Source: Clostridiales bacterium (GTDB lineage Bacteria; Bacillota; Clostridia; Oscillospirales; CAG-272). From it: a DNA stretch of 64,000 nucleotides. The DNA lies in contig JAAZAV010000014.1 in assembly GCA_012514145.1 (NCBI GenBank), positions 55,265 through 119,264 of the forward strand, read 5' to 3'. Under the pieces are notes generated by a model. The model was not told where the DNA came from. It worked only from the letters and a program-made list of their open reading frames with translations, and made no database searches. The translations under genes and the position numbers were made by a program. Positions 8,822-17,440 of this stretch are shown here, piece by piece. Position 1 is the first letter of the stretch. The number at the start of each line of letters is the position of its first letter.

Positions 8822-9607
8822 TTATTCATCATCACCCGGGCAATCGGGTTTTTTATTACTATGGCTGCTTATATATTCCTCATGCCAGCCGTCGATACCT
8901 GTTTTCTGCAGTGCTCCGAAGATACGGCGTTTGACACCTTTATGCTTACGGTCAAGCGACATAAGCAATTGCTTCATCTCCTCACGTTCGGTATGTTCAT
9001 CTTTGGGACAGAGATTTTCGATTATTGGAAAATCGTTTTTTGACATGAAGTAACTGATGTCTTTTTCCTGCGAATAGATCATCGGACGGATAACAGTTAT
9101 TTTTGTCCTGTCAAGGTATGTGACCGGCGAAAAACTGCCTACTCTTCCCTCGTGAATAAGGTTGAGCATAAAGGTCTCCACAACATCATCATAGTGGTGA
9201 CCCAGTGCGAGTTTGTTGCAGCCGGCTTCAACCGCCGCTTTATGCAAAATGCCGCGTCTCATCCGTGAGCAGATCGCGCAGGGGTTTGACTCCCTGCGTA
9301 CGTCAAAAATCAGATGAGCCAGTTCAGTCTCTACCAATCTGTACGGCACATCGATCTCGGCGCAAAATTCCGCGAGAGGCGAGAAGTCCATGCCCTCGAA
9401 ACCCATACTCACGGATATGCCGTAAATCTTATAGCGCTTCGGATAGAATCGGCGCATGGCATCGAGTGTCGCGAGCAATGCCATGGAGTCCTTACCTCCC
9501 GAAAGCCCCACCGCGATCCTGTCACCGTCTTCAATCATCTCATATTGATCGCACGCCCGACGGCAGAAGCTGAGCATGCGGCGTATGCTTTTGTATTCTC
9601 TCTCCAT
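8822..9607 (-). CDS. ttcA: tRNA 2-thiocytidine biosynthesis protein, TtcA family
   Basis: TtcA-type enzymes adenylate C32 of tRNA and replace its oxygen by sulfur, using an iron-sulfur cluster. The 261-residue protein has the PP-loop SGGKDS at 36-41, a CAIC pair at 110-113 and the LGHHYDDVVETFMLNL segment, all typical of the family. The C-terminal tail is short and polar. It lies 30 bases after the TetM-like GTPase and shares its transcript, ending at a strong terminator. Related PP-loop enzymes of the same group thiolate other tRNA positions, so the target base is inferred from family only. Confidence 0.85.
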   Translation of the reverse strand: MEREYKSIRRMLSFCRRACDQYEMIEDGDRIAVGLSGGKDSMALLATLDAMRRFYPKRYKIYGISVSMGFEGMDFSPLAEFCAEIDVPYRLVETELAHLIFDVRRESNPCAICSRMRRGILHKAAVEAGCNKLALGHHYDDVVETFMLNLIHEGRVGSFSPVTYLDRTKITVIRPMIYSQEKDISYFMSKNDFPIIENLCPKDEHTEREEMKQLLMSLDRKHKGVKRRIFGALQKTGIDGWHEEYISSHSNKKPDCPGDDE

Positions 9608-9637
9608 CTGTTAACAGTCTGATTATAGTTTTATTTG

Positions 9638-11635
9638 TCATATACCGTCACGCATTGCACCGCGGGCGTATAGTATCCATTTTGAAGCATCGCGGGGATC
9701 GACACCGCGGCGCGGCGTGGTTTTTGAAAGCCCTTCGGGACAATCGGCGTATCCCGAGAAGACTATTGAAATAACAGCACGTCCGCTTGTAGCCGAGGTC
9801 AGTTTGGTCTGATACCCAAGCGATTCTGACACCGGTACAATGGCGTCAAGGGTAAAAGAGCCACCGCCTATAACCGGGGTATCAAAACCGCCGTGCATCA
9901 GTATAATATCTCCGGTCACCCTTCCCAAATATTCTTCGGGTGCGGTTATACGCATTTTAATAAGCGGCTCAAGCAGTTTTGTACCGCAGCGGGTCAGGCC
10001 GTCCATGAATGCCATGGGAGTCGCCACAAAAAAGTCCAGCGGATGCGTGTGGATTGTATGATGCTCGCCGCCCTTGAGTGTCGCCTTAATATCTGTAACC
10101 TCCCAGCCCGACAGCCCCTGTTCAAGGCATTCATAAAATGATGTTTTGATATGCGTCTGATATTTGTAGAAAAGCTGATTATGCGGCACATTTCCGCTGT
10201 CATATATTACACCTGAACCCAACGGCAGCGGTTCAAGCTGCAGATTGACGATTGCCCAACAGGGCTTCGGCATGGTATATGCCGCAAATCCTTCACCGCT
10301 GCGAAGGATAGTCTCACGATATATGACCGTCGGAGGTGTAAATTCAACCGTGATGCCATAACGTGAACGCAGCAGAACATCGGTTATCTCAAGCTGTATT
10401 TCACCGGTTATGTCAAGCTGTACCTCTGCTGAGCTCTTTTCCCATCTGCAGTGCAGATAAGGTTCCTCCTCGGACAGCTCGGTAAGGGCATTTATCAGCC
10501 TGGTCACCGCATCCGGCGCCTTATCGGTTGTATGGACTCCTACTGTCAGATACGGGCGGGCAATCGATATTTCTCTCCTGAAGCGTTCACAGCGTTCCTC
10601 TGCAATGCCGATAATATCACCCGACTTAAGTCCCGGCAATCCGCAGAGCGCGGCAATATCTCCCGCTTCAAGCTCACCGGTATCAATGAATCTGCTGCCT
10701 GTAAAACGACGGATCTGAGTTACTTTACTGCCGTTATCCTCAGCAGCACCGGTATTTATCCTGTCCCGGCATTTGATTCTGCCGCCGAAAAGCCTGACAT
10801 GCGCTATTTTCCCGATATCGCGGTCGTGTTCGATTTTGAATACCATACCCGACAATTCATCGCAGCCGCGCAGCGAAGAATCCGGCAGCCATACCGTGAC
10901 AGAATCGATCAGCTCTCGCACTCCCACTCCAAGCTTTGCCGAACCGCAGAGTACCGGGGTGAGCCTGCGCGCATGTACTTCCTCGACAGCCACAGATATC
11001 AGTTCATCCTTTGAGGGCAGATTACCTGAAAGATATCGGTCAGCTATGTCTTCGCGAAGCTCCCCCAGCGCCAATGCAAGCTCCTCGTTATTCTCCATCG
11101 AAGCGACCATACAGTCGCGGTCACCTTCACCGGTCACCGCAGAACACATAAGGATATGAGAGGTCAGCCGTTCATGTACCGAACCAAGAACACGATTAAC
11201 ATCGCTTCCGGCGCGGTCTATCTTGTTGATGAAAATAACTGTCGGCAGCCCCAAACGGTCGAGTGCCGTCCAGAGCACCTCGGTATGTGACTGCACGCCT
11301 TCAACAGCGGATATAAGCAGCACCGCCCCGTCGATTACAGCCAGCGCCCGTTCTGCTTCACCGGCAAAGTCGGCATGACCCGGCGTATCGATGAGATTTA
11401 TCCTGTGATCTCCGTAGTCAAAGCAGGCGGCTGCAGCACGCACCGATATGCCCCGATCCCGTTCGACATCAAGCCAGTCTGTCTGAGCCGTACCGCTGTC
11501 CACGCTGCCGGCACTGCGAAGCACCCCGCAAATACACAGCAGCTGCTCCGTCAGAGTAGTCTTGCCGGCGTCAACATGAGCTAACACCCCGATATTGTAT
11601 ATTCTGCGTTTTTCAGGATTGCTTTTGTTTTCCAT
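9638..11635 (-). CDS. TetM/TetO-like ribosomal protection GTPase
   Basis: An EF-G-like GTPase of the family that releases tetracycline from the ribosome. It is 665 residues (TetM is about 640). G1 is AHVDAGKTT at 19-27, G3 is DTPGHADF and G4 is NKID; the C-terminal EF-G domains include VIYRETILRSGEGFAAYTMP. It is more similar in start and layout to TetM than to EF-G. There are no mobile genes nearby, composition matches its neighbours, and it is cotranscribed with ttcA, so it may be a resident translation factor rather than an acquired resistance gene. Resistance itself cannot be read from sequence. Confidence 0.85.
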   Translation of the reverse strand: MENKSNPEKRRIYNIGVLAHVDAGKTTLTEQLLCICGVLRSAGSVDSGTAQTDWLDVERDRGISVRAAAACFDYGDHRINLIDTPGHADFAGEAERALAVIDGAVLLISAVEGVQSHTEVLWTALDRLGLPTVIFINKIDRAGSDVNRVLGSVHERLTSHILMCSAVTGEGDRDCMVASMENNEELALALGELREDIADRYLSGNLPSKDELISVAVEEVHARRLTPVLCGSAKLGVGVRELIDSVTVWLPDSSLRGCDELSGMVFKIEHDRDIGKIAHVRLFGGRIKCRDRINTGAAEDNGSKVTQIRRFTGSRFIDTGELEAGDIAALCGLPGLKSGDIIGIAEERCERFRREISIARPYLTVGVHTTDKAPDAVTRLINALTELSEEEPYLHCRWEKSSAEVQLDITGEIQLEITDVLLRSRYGITVEFTPPTVIYRETILRSGEGFAAYTMPKPCWAIVNLQLEPLPLGSGVIYDSGNVPHNQLFYKYQTHIKTSFYECLEQGLSGWEVTDIKATLKGGEHHTIHTHPLDFFVATPMAFMDGLTRCGTKLLEPLIKMRITAPEEYLGRVTGDIILMHGGFDTPVIGGGSFTLDAIVPVSESLGYQTKLTSATSGRAVISIVFSGYADCPEGLSKTTPRRGVDPRDASKWILYARGAMRDGI

Positions 11636-11661
11636 ATAACTATTTGCTCCTATGGGATGTC

Positions 11662-11674
11662 CGGCAAACTGCCG
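11662..11674 (-). promoter_or_regulatory. Small hairpin in the tetM-like leader
   Basis: CGGCA-gtt-TGCCG lies about 10 bases before the AGGAG ribosome site of the TetM-like gene. It may only be a weak leader structure; TetM genes elsewhere use leader attenuation. Confidence 0.3.
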
Positions 11675-11749
11675 CTGATGAAAATTTACAATAATGCCGT
11701 TGAAAGGCTCTGCGTTTTGAATTAGAATGACGGTATTGTATTACTGTCA

Positions 11750-11764
11750 GCGGCTTCTTGCCGC
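11750..11764 (+). promoter_or_regulatory. Hairpin abutting the ribosome site of the LRR lipoprotein
   Basis: GCGGC-ttctt-GCCGC ends exactly where the AGGAGG ribosome site (11765-11770) begins. It could affect translation start of the downstream gene. The 8 bases at 11747-11754 are also complementary to 11671-11678 in the same divergent region. Confidence 0.35.
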
Positions 11765-11775
11765 AGGAGGTTCAT

Positions 11776-12633
11776 ATGACAAGAAAAACCGCGGTGATAT
11801 TGCTCTGCTTTATGCTGTTCTCAGTCTTTGTTTCCTGTTCCGGGGACAGCGGAAAGACGGCGGCAACCACAACAGGCAGCACCGTCGCGCTTCCCGAGTC
11901 CTCAAAGGTTGAGTCGGGTGAAGAAAACGGTTTTACATACGATCTTTACAAGCACTATGTGGAGATAACCGGATATACCGGAGCTGCCACCGAAATCACC
12001 ATACCGCCGGTCATTGCGGGTACGGTTGTGATGAGCGTCGGGAAGAGCGCATTCGACGGCAATGAAAAGATCGAGGCGGTCTACTTCCCAGAGGGACTGA
12101 CTAATATCGGCAACTATTCCTTCCGTTCATGCATAAATCTTAAGAAGGTTAAGTATCCGTCCACACTGATCAGCATCGGTAACTATTCTTTCCAGCGTGC
12201 GCCGTTGACCGAGATAACCATTCCCGAGGGTGTCACAAACATTGGCAAATATGCCTTCGGCGAAACCCTGATAAGTGAAATCACCATTCCAAATTCCATC
12301 GTCAAGATAGGTGATTACGCCTTCCACGCCTGTCAGAATCTTACAACATTCATCATTCCGCCCCATTTCACTGTCATATCAAAGCACATGTTCAGCGGCT
12401 GCTCGTCACTTACCGAGGTGATCGTTCCCGATTTTATTACCGAACTGGATGACTATGCATTTTCAGCCTGTTCATCGCTTACGAAGATTCACATCGGCTC
12501 AAACGTGACAGAGATGGGCGAGGGGGTTCTTGTGAATTCCCCCGATGCGGTGGTTTATACTCCCGCAGGCTCGGCGGCTGAGAAATACTGTATCACTTAT
12601 AAGGTGGCATACCAAACGATAACCGAAGAGTAA
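11776..12633 (+). CDS. BspA-like leucine-rich-repeat lipoprotein
   Basis: A 285-residue surface protein with a lipoprotein signal (FSVFVSC, Cys at about 22), a threonine/serine-rich spacer, then about seven BspA-type (LRR_5) repeats of 22-23 residues with the pattern IGxYAFxxCxxLTEITIP. Such repeats mediate binding to proteins or host surfaces in gut bacteria; the target here is unknown. The ATG at 11776 follows AGGAGG by five bases, so the in-frame start 18 bases upstream is unlikely. A single gene with its own terminator, divergent from the TetM-like gene. Confidence 0.85.
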   Translation: MTRKTAVILLCFMLFSVFVSCSGDSGKTAATTTGSTVALPESSKVESGEENGFTYDLYKHYVEITGYTGAATEITIPPVIAGTVVMSVGKSAFDGNEKIEAVYFPEGLTNIGNYSFRSCINLKKVKYPSTLISIGNYSFQRAPLTEITIPEGVTNIGKYAFGETLISEITIPNSIVKIGDYAFHACQNLTTFIIPPHFTVISKHMFSGCSSLTEVIVPDFITELDDYAFSACSSLTKIHIGSNVTEMGEGVLVNSPDAVVYTPAGSAAEKYCITYKVAYQTITEE

Positions 12634-12639
12634 TGAATC

Positions 12640-12669
12640 GGTGCGGACGGTTATCATTCCGTCCGCACC
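12640..12669. terminator. Bidirectional terminator, LRR lipoprotein / isomerase
   Basis: Perfect 11-bp stem ggtgcggacgg / ccgtccgcacc with an 8-base loop, followed on the plus strand by atttcattt. It lies between two convergent genes. Confidence 0.85.
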
Positions 12670-12700
12670 ATTTCATTTATAGCATATATCCAGTATCAGA

Positions 12701-13549
12701 TCAGAGACCCATGCAGCGCTTCATGAAGGCGAGACCGGCCTCAAGCGCTTTGATGTTATCCTCCCAGCCCTCGAACTCAAGCGAGACATTTCCGTCGAAA
12801 CCATATTTTTTGCAAAGGTCGAGAGACTGTTTTACCTTTATTACTCCATGACCAAGAACGGTTCCGCGGAAGTAGTTGCCGCAGAGAGTGCTGCCGAAGC
12901 CGCCGGGATTCGGCTCGGTACCCGGTTTCATGATGAAGTCCTTGCAGTGTACATGGAAGGCGTAGGGAGCGGTTTCGGAAACTGCCAGAAGCGGGTCAAC
13001 ATCACAGCAGATGAAGTTTCCGATATCAACCAGCAGTCCATAGTTGGGATGATTTACCTCACGAACAAGGGCTACCATGCGATCGGGAGCCTGGAAGATT
13101 GTTCCGTGGTTCTCGGTCATGGTCTTGATGCCCTTTGCCTGTGCATATTCGGTAACTTCGCGGATAGCCGGAGCCATGAACTTAACGGCGTCCTGCCAGA
13201 TGAATGGACGCTTCTCCCATAGACCGAAGGCTATGTCGTGACGCATGCCTACGGCACCGAGAACCTCAGCGCAGTCAACGTAATGTTTAAGTTTGGCAAC
13301 CGCCTCATCGCCGCCGGTGAGAAGGTTGGCGCCGACACTGAGCTGAACCACGGGAATGTCGCATTCCTTGGCGCGGGCTGCGAGCTTCGCGCAGTATTCC
13401 AGGTCATCCATTCCCTCGGGAGTCGGAATGGAGGCGAACTCGTAGGTATCGAAGCCGATTTCCTTGGCTTTCGCGATTGAATCAAGGAGCGTCAGCTGAC
13501 CGGAACCGATTGCGTGGCTGAAGCTATAGCTTGTAACACAGGTTTTCAT
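12701..13549 (-). CDS. Sugar phosphate isomerase/epimerase-like TIM barrel
   Basis: A 282-residue AP-endonuclease-2-type TIM barrel, the fold of xylose isomerase-like sugar epimerases and IolE/IolH-type enzymes. Visible family features are KTMTENHG (metal-binding Glu), YGLLVDIGNF (metal-binding Asp), FHVHCKDF (metal-binding His/Asp) and VSLEFEGWED near the end (final Glu). The protein is cytosolic, with a GGAG ribosome site before the ATG. Its neighbour on the other strand is an SGNH hydrolase with lactonase-like genes behind it, so a role in sugar or sugar-lactone metabolism is plausible. The substrate cannot be named. Confidence 0.8.
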   Translation of the reverse strand: MKTCVTSYSFSHAIGSGQLTLLDSIAKAKEIGFDTYEFASIPTPEGMDDLEYCAKLAARAKECDIPVVQLSVGANLLTGGDEAVAKLKHYVDCAEVLGAVGMRHDIAFGLWEKRPFIWQDAVKFMAPAIREVTEYAQAKGIKTMTENHGTIFQAPDRMVALVREVNHPNYGLLVDIGNFICCDVDPLLAVSETAPYAFHVHCKDFIMKPGTEPNPGGFGSTLCGNYFRGTVLGHGVIKVKQSLDLCKKYGFDGNVSLEFEGWEDNIKALEAGLAFMKRCMGL

Positions 13550-13670
13550 AATATTTCTCCGTTCTTAAAGATTTTGACACAAATTGCGAGTGTTATTTAC
13601 TTTGCCTTGGCATTATATCACAACGTTTAGCCATAATAATGAATATTTTGTAAACTATAGAGGCCACAAA

Positions 13671-14762
13671 ATGGATGACTTTAAGCGATATACTTCAAAC
13701 ACGCTGTGCGGAACCTCAAACAACTACATGCTAACCGAGAATGTTGACAGACTGACCTGCCGCTGCTATATAAGACCTTATGAGTGTGGCTGCTTTAACT
13801 GGCGATTCTGGTTTTCAAATGCCGTCGACAGCACCTTCGGCGAGGCGGATGTGGCATGGGCGAACCGCCCCGGCGGTTCCTGGAGCATCGTGTCGGCAGA
13901 CATTTCGCTTGCGGACAGCGTTGACGGTGAAGTTTACGGAACGACTCCGGTGTTCTTCAACGGTTCCGCATCACGTAATGTAAATCCGAATGAACGTTTT
14001 TGGAGTGATCCGATTCGTTTCGGTGTAAATAACGGACAATATCTGGTCTGGACATGGACGGTAACCGGTTCGCAAATTCCCTGCACTCCCGACAGCCAGA
14101 TACCCTGCCGCTGGCTGTCGGATGGCAAGTGGATTCCCTATACCTTCGGTCCCGGGAACTGTATACCGAAACCGAATATGTTCGCTGCCGATCGCGGCGA
14201 GAGGCGGAGACTGGTATTCATCGGCGACTCGATAACCCAGGGCTGCGGCACCGGCATGGACAAATACGAACAGTGGGCGGCTCAGATAGGAAATCAGCTT
14301 GCCCCCTCTGTCTGGTCGGTATGGAACATCGGTCTTGGTTTCGGCCGAGCATACGATGCCGTCACCGACAAGGCATGGCTGTGGCGCGCGAAAAACGCCG
14401 GAGATATAACGGCAGTCTGCTTCGGAGTAAACGATACAATCCGTGGGCGTTCTGCCGACACAATATGGCACGATCTTTGCCGGATCAGCCGTTCGATTCG
14501 CGATTGCGGGGGAAAAGTTCTGCTGCTCACCATTCCTCCATTTGACTTCACCGGCAATAAAGAAAGTGTATGGCGTGAGGTCAACCGCCGTATACGTGAA
14601 TATGGGACATCAGTTGCCGACGGTGTTTTTGACATCGCCACAGTACTGGGGCTTGACGCGCCTGAGGATAACCGTGCAAAATACGGAGGGCATCCTGACG
14701 GTATCGGGGGTGCCGCCGTTGCAAAAGCATTTATCGATTCAGGTATACTTGATAAAATATAA
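13671..14762 (+). CDS. SGNH/GDSL hydrolase, probable carbohydrate esterase
   Basis: A 363-residue cytosolic protein with an N-terminal beta-sandwich-like region (1-175) and a C-terminal SGNH domain. Block I is GDSITQG at 185-191 (Ser187 nucleophile), block II glycine lies in GLGFGRA, block III is GVND at 252-255, and block V is GGHPDG with His341. The usual Asp three residues before that His is Tyr here. The two-domain layout resembles acetyl-xylan or other deacetylases. The ATG at 13671 follows a tagagg site; the longer frame from 13584 has none. It leads a three-gene run with two lactonase-type propellers. Confidence 0.8.
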   Translation: MDDFKRYTSNTLCGTSNNYMLTENVDRLTCRCYIRPYECGCFNWRFWFSNAVDSTFGEADVAWANRPGGSWSIVSADISLADSVDGEVYGTTPVFFNGSASRNVNPNERFWSDPIRFGVNNGQYLVWTWTVTGSQIPCTPDSQIPCRWLSDGKWIPYTFGPGNCIPKPNMFAADRGERRRLVFIGDSITQGCGTGMDKYEQWAAQIGNQLAPSVWSVWNIGLGFGRAYDAVTDKAWLWRAKNAGDITAVCFGVNDTIRGRSADTIWHDLCRISRSIRDCGGKVLLLTIPPFDFTGNKESVWREVNRRIREYGTSVADGVFDIATVLGLDAPEDNRAKYGGHPDGIGGAAVAKAFIDSGILDKI

Positions 14763-14777
14763 AAACGGAGAATCACA

Positions 14778-15785
14778 ATGAACGATATTATACTGTTTTC
14801 ATCAGTCACTCATTCAGAAGGCGGCGGTATTTACAGAGCGCATCTTGACAATGAAGGAAAGCTGACCCCTTATACCTATGTTCCGGCAGATCAGCCACAG
14901 TATGGTGCTGTTTCGGGGGGACGAATCTTTTTTACGCTTCGTGCTCCCTTCCCCGGTTCCAAACTCGGCGGACTGTCGTATTTGCCGTTGAATTTCGGCA
15001 ATGGTGATAAGATATCCGCTCCGATTAACCTCTGTGGACTTATAGCCTGTCATATTGCAGTACAGGATAATGATATCTATACCGCCAATTACTCAAGCGG
15101 CAGCTGTTCACACGCTAAAATCGAGGGCGACAGTCTTCGGTTAGTCAAAGTCGTGTCCCATAACGGCAAAGGTCCAAATGCCGCACGTCAGGAGATGGCT
15201 CATACCCATCACGCTCTTGTCACCCCGGACGGTCGTTATGTCATATTTACCGATCTCGGTATCGATAGGCTGGTTGTTTATGACCGCAGTCTTAATCCCG
15301 TCGGCGAAGTGACTTTAGCTCCCGGGCTCGGACCACGGCACACTGCATTTTCAAATGACGGCAGGTATGCCTTCGTCATAACCGAGCTTGGCTGTACAAT
15401 CGAGTCTTTTGAATATTCTGACGGCAGTTTCACACATATTGCCTCATATGATCTGCTCCCTGCCGGATATACCGAACGCGATAAGTCTTACGGATGCGCG
15501 CTTCGCCTGTCAAAGGACGGCAGCCGGCTTTATGTATGCACACGCTACATTGACACAGTTTCGGTTTTTGAGGTTGACGGCGGCGACCTGCGCGAGATTC
15601 AGCGGATAGAATGCGGAGGCAGCTGGCCCCGGGATATAAATCTAACCCTTGACGGAAAATTCCTCATCAGCGCCAATCAGCGCGAGAATACCATTACTGT
15701 ATTTGCCATAGAAAATAACGGGCTTATTAAACGCTGTCCGGGCGAACTTATTATGAAAGAACCGCTGAATATTATATGTCTCTGA
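14778..15785 (+). CDS. Lactonase-family beta-propeller (6-phosphogluconolactonase type)
   Basis: A 335-residue seven-bladed propeller of the YkgB/Pgl lactonase family. Family hallmarks include QEMAHTHHALVTPDGRYV, APGLGPRHTAFSNDGRYAFV and SWPRDINLTLDGKFLISANQ. It has no signal peptide. The family includes cytosolic 6-phosphogluconolactonases, but many members act on other lactones or have no known activity. It starts 15 bases after the SGNH gene with an ACGGAG ribosome site, so they are cotranscribed. No zwf or gnd is nearby, so a pentose phosphate role is not supported by context. Confidence 0.8.
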   Translation: MNDIILFSSVTHSEGGGIYRAHLDNEGKLTPYTYVPADQPQYGAVSGGRIFFTLRAPFPGSKLGGLSYLPLNFGNGDKISAPINLCGLIACHIAVQDNDIYTANYSSGSCSHAKIEGDSLRLVKVVSHNGKGPNAARQEMAHTHHALVTPDGRYVIFTDLGIDRLVVYDRSLNPVGEVTLAPGLGPRHTAFSNDGRYAFVITELGCTIESFEYSDGSFTHIASYDLLPAGYTERDKSYGCALRLSKDGSRLYVCTRYIDTVSVFEVDGGDLREIQRIECGGSWPRDINLTLDGKFLISANQRENTITVFAIENNGLIKRCPGELIMKEPLNIICL

Positions 15786-15911
15786 ACCTTTGGTAATCAT
15801 GAATTCCTAATGCATTGTTTATCTGAACGGTGCATGTAACAATAAATGAAATTAACAGATCGAAAGGATAACGCCCGGTAAGAATCCGACTGCTCCGGGC
15901 ATGCTTATGAT

Positions 15912-16736
15912 ATGATCGAAGCACAGCTATATTATTACAACAACGCAGACCTGCTGGAGTGTCCTGTCTGGGATCCGAAGAAAGGCATACTATACTGCAT
16001 CGAAATACGCAAGAACCGTGTCTATGCCATAAATCCCTCTGATCGCAGCTGTCGCTCATATGATTGCGGAAGTACCGTAGGCTGGATTTACCTAAAACGC
16101 GACGGCAATCTCTTCGCAGCCAAGAAAGACGGTGTTTTCGAGCTTAACGTCGACACAGGTGCATTCACATACCTCATACATGCCGAGCCGGATATTCGCA
16201 TGCGTTATAACGACGGTGTGCTTGACCGCAAGGGGCGTATTTTAGTGGGCACCAAGGGTGACAAGGATAAGATGGAGGGTCAAGGCGCCCTTTGGTCCTG
16301 TGAGAATAACGGCGATGTGCGCAAACTCATTCCCGGATGTACCGTATCAAACGGCGTCTGTTTCTCACACGACGGAAATACACTATATCATATTGACTCT
16401 CCTACGCTCGAAGTCTGTGCTTATGAGTATGATTTCAGTACAGGTAATGTATCTGACCGGCGCGTTGTCACCAAAATAGAGGGGGGCGGAGAACCGGACG
16501 GTATGTGTATAGATCGTGACGGCATGCTCTGGGTTGCTGAACACATGGGCAGTAAGGTCTGCAGATGGACGCCGGAAGGCAACCTGCTTGAAACCGTTGC
16601 GGTTCCCTGTCTCGGCGCCACCTCCTGTTGCATCGGCGGCGAGAATATGGATACACTGTTTGTAACCACAATGCGTACCAAAGGTGTTTTTGAACCGCTC
16701 GCCGGCGGGTTATTCAGCGCAAAGGTTTTTAATTAG
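15912..16736 (+). CDS. SMP-30/gluconolactonase-like protein
   Basis: A 274-residue six-bladed propeller of the SMP-30/gluconolactonase/LRE family. It shows the metal-site patterns LECPVWDPKKGILYCIEI at the N-terminus (Glu ligand), RYNDGVLDRKGRILVGT (Asn ligand), SNGVCFSHDGNTLYHIDS (Asn and Asp ligands) and GEPDGMCIDRDGMLWVAE. Cytosolic. It probably hydrolyses a sugar lactone, which fits the lactonase gene 126 bases upstream. An in-frame stop lies 31 codons upstream with no other start, so the ATG at 15912 stands despite a poor ribosome site. Confidence 0.85.
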   Translation: MIEAQLYYYNNADLLECPVWDPKKGILYCIEIRKNRVYAINPSDRSCRSYDCGSTVGWIYLKRDGNLFAAKKDGVFELNVDTGAFTYLIHAEPDIRMRYNDGVLDRKGRILVGTKGDKDKMEGQGALWSCENNGDVRKLIPGCTVSNGVCFSHDGNTLYHIDSPTLEVCAYEYDFSTGNVSDRRVVTKIEGGGEPDGMCIDRDGMLWVAEHMGSKVCRWTPEGNLLETVAVPCLGATSCCIGGENMDTLFVTTMRTKGVFEPLAGGLFSAKVFN

Positions 16737-16761
16737 TTATTTCTGTCGATATACGAAACAC

Positions 16762-16796
16762 AACGCCTCTGCCGATTATATCACGGCAGAGGCGTT
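16762..16796. terminator. Bidirectional terminator, SMP-30 gene / DUF4358-like gene
   Basis: Perfect 13-bp stem (aacgcctctgccg and complement) with a 9-base loop, between convergent genes. Confidence 0.85.
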
Positions 16797-16815
16797 GATG
16801 ATTGAAATATTGAAA

Positions 16816-17421
16816 TTAACCAACAGCTTCGGATACCGGGTTGAGCACTGCTGAAATTGCATTTTTTGCAATGGTGTTATCCGCTGTTGCAACGAGGATG
16901 GCGAAATTGCCGGCAGTATATACTTCCGCGCCGTCAAGCATCGGTTCTTCCTCAGGGGTGTAGTTGAGCACATCGCCGTTGGCCTTGACACTCAGCCGAT
17001 CTTCAAGCAGTTTTTTGATATCCGCAAGCTTCTCGCTGTCCGGAGCTTTGAAGACGTCGATCTCAAAAACACGCTTGCCTGCGGGAACTGCCATAGCATA
17101 TGAGTCTGCCGAGTCTAAAAGCGAAACATCAGCGATAAAATCGTCGTAGAAGAGGACGCCGGCCGTCCCCTCGTCCAGGTATTCATCGTCATCTTCGGCT
17201 GCGTCGTTGTAGTAATACTGGAGTTCCGGCATATCCGAACCCGTATAGCCTGCCAGAGCCGCGGTAAGAAGAGACTTGACATCTACATCAACCGCGGTGC
17301 TTTCGACACTGTCATTTTCAACATCGGAACTGCTTTCATCACTGCATGACACAAAAACCACGGGTATGACTGACAGTATAATAATAAGAAGAATCAGCGA
17401 AAATTTCTTGAAACGGTTCAT
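16816..17421 (-). CDS. DUF4358-like lipoprotein
   Basis: A 201-residue lipoprotein with signal helix LILLIIILSVIPVVFVSC and an acidic/serine-rich spacer. The C-terminal domain has the pattern EIDVFKAPDSEKLADIKKLLEDRL and FAILVATADN, which fits DUF4358 proteins of Clostridia. Function unknown. I chose the ATG at 17421, just before the signal helix; the longer frame to 17478 would overlap the upstream lipoprotein gene. The gap to that gene is then 19 bases, suggesting one transcript. Confidence 0.7.
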   Translation of the reverse strand: MNRFKKFSLILLIIILSVIPVVFVSCSDESSSDVENDSVESTAVDVDVKSLLTAALAGYTGSDMPELQYYYNDAAEDDDEYLDEGTAGVLFYDDFIADVSLLDSADSYAMAVPAGKRVFEIDVFKAPDSEKLADIKKLLEDRLSVKANGDVLNYTPEEEPMLDGAEVYTAGNFAILVATADNTIAKNAISAVLNPVSEAVG

Positions 17422-17440
17422 ACGGCAGGTACTCCGGCTG

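Noticed and set aside
10451..11014. 187-codon open frame on the plus strand
   Set aside because: Antisense to the TetM-like GTPase; no motif.
9638..11635. Acquired tetracycline-resistance island
   Set aside because: No transposase, integrase, plasmid genes, repeats or composition shift surround the gene.
13550..13670. Divergent promoters of the isomerase and SGNH genes
   Set aside because: TTGACA at 13574 pairs only with TTACTT, and a minus-strand TATAAT (13612-13617) lacks a fair -35. Both remain possible but too weak to annotate.
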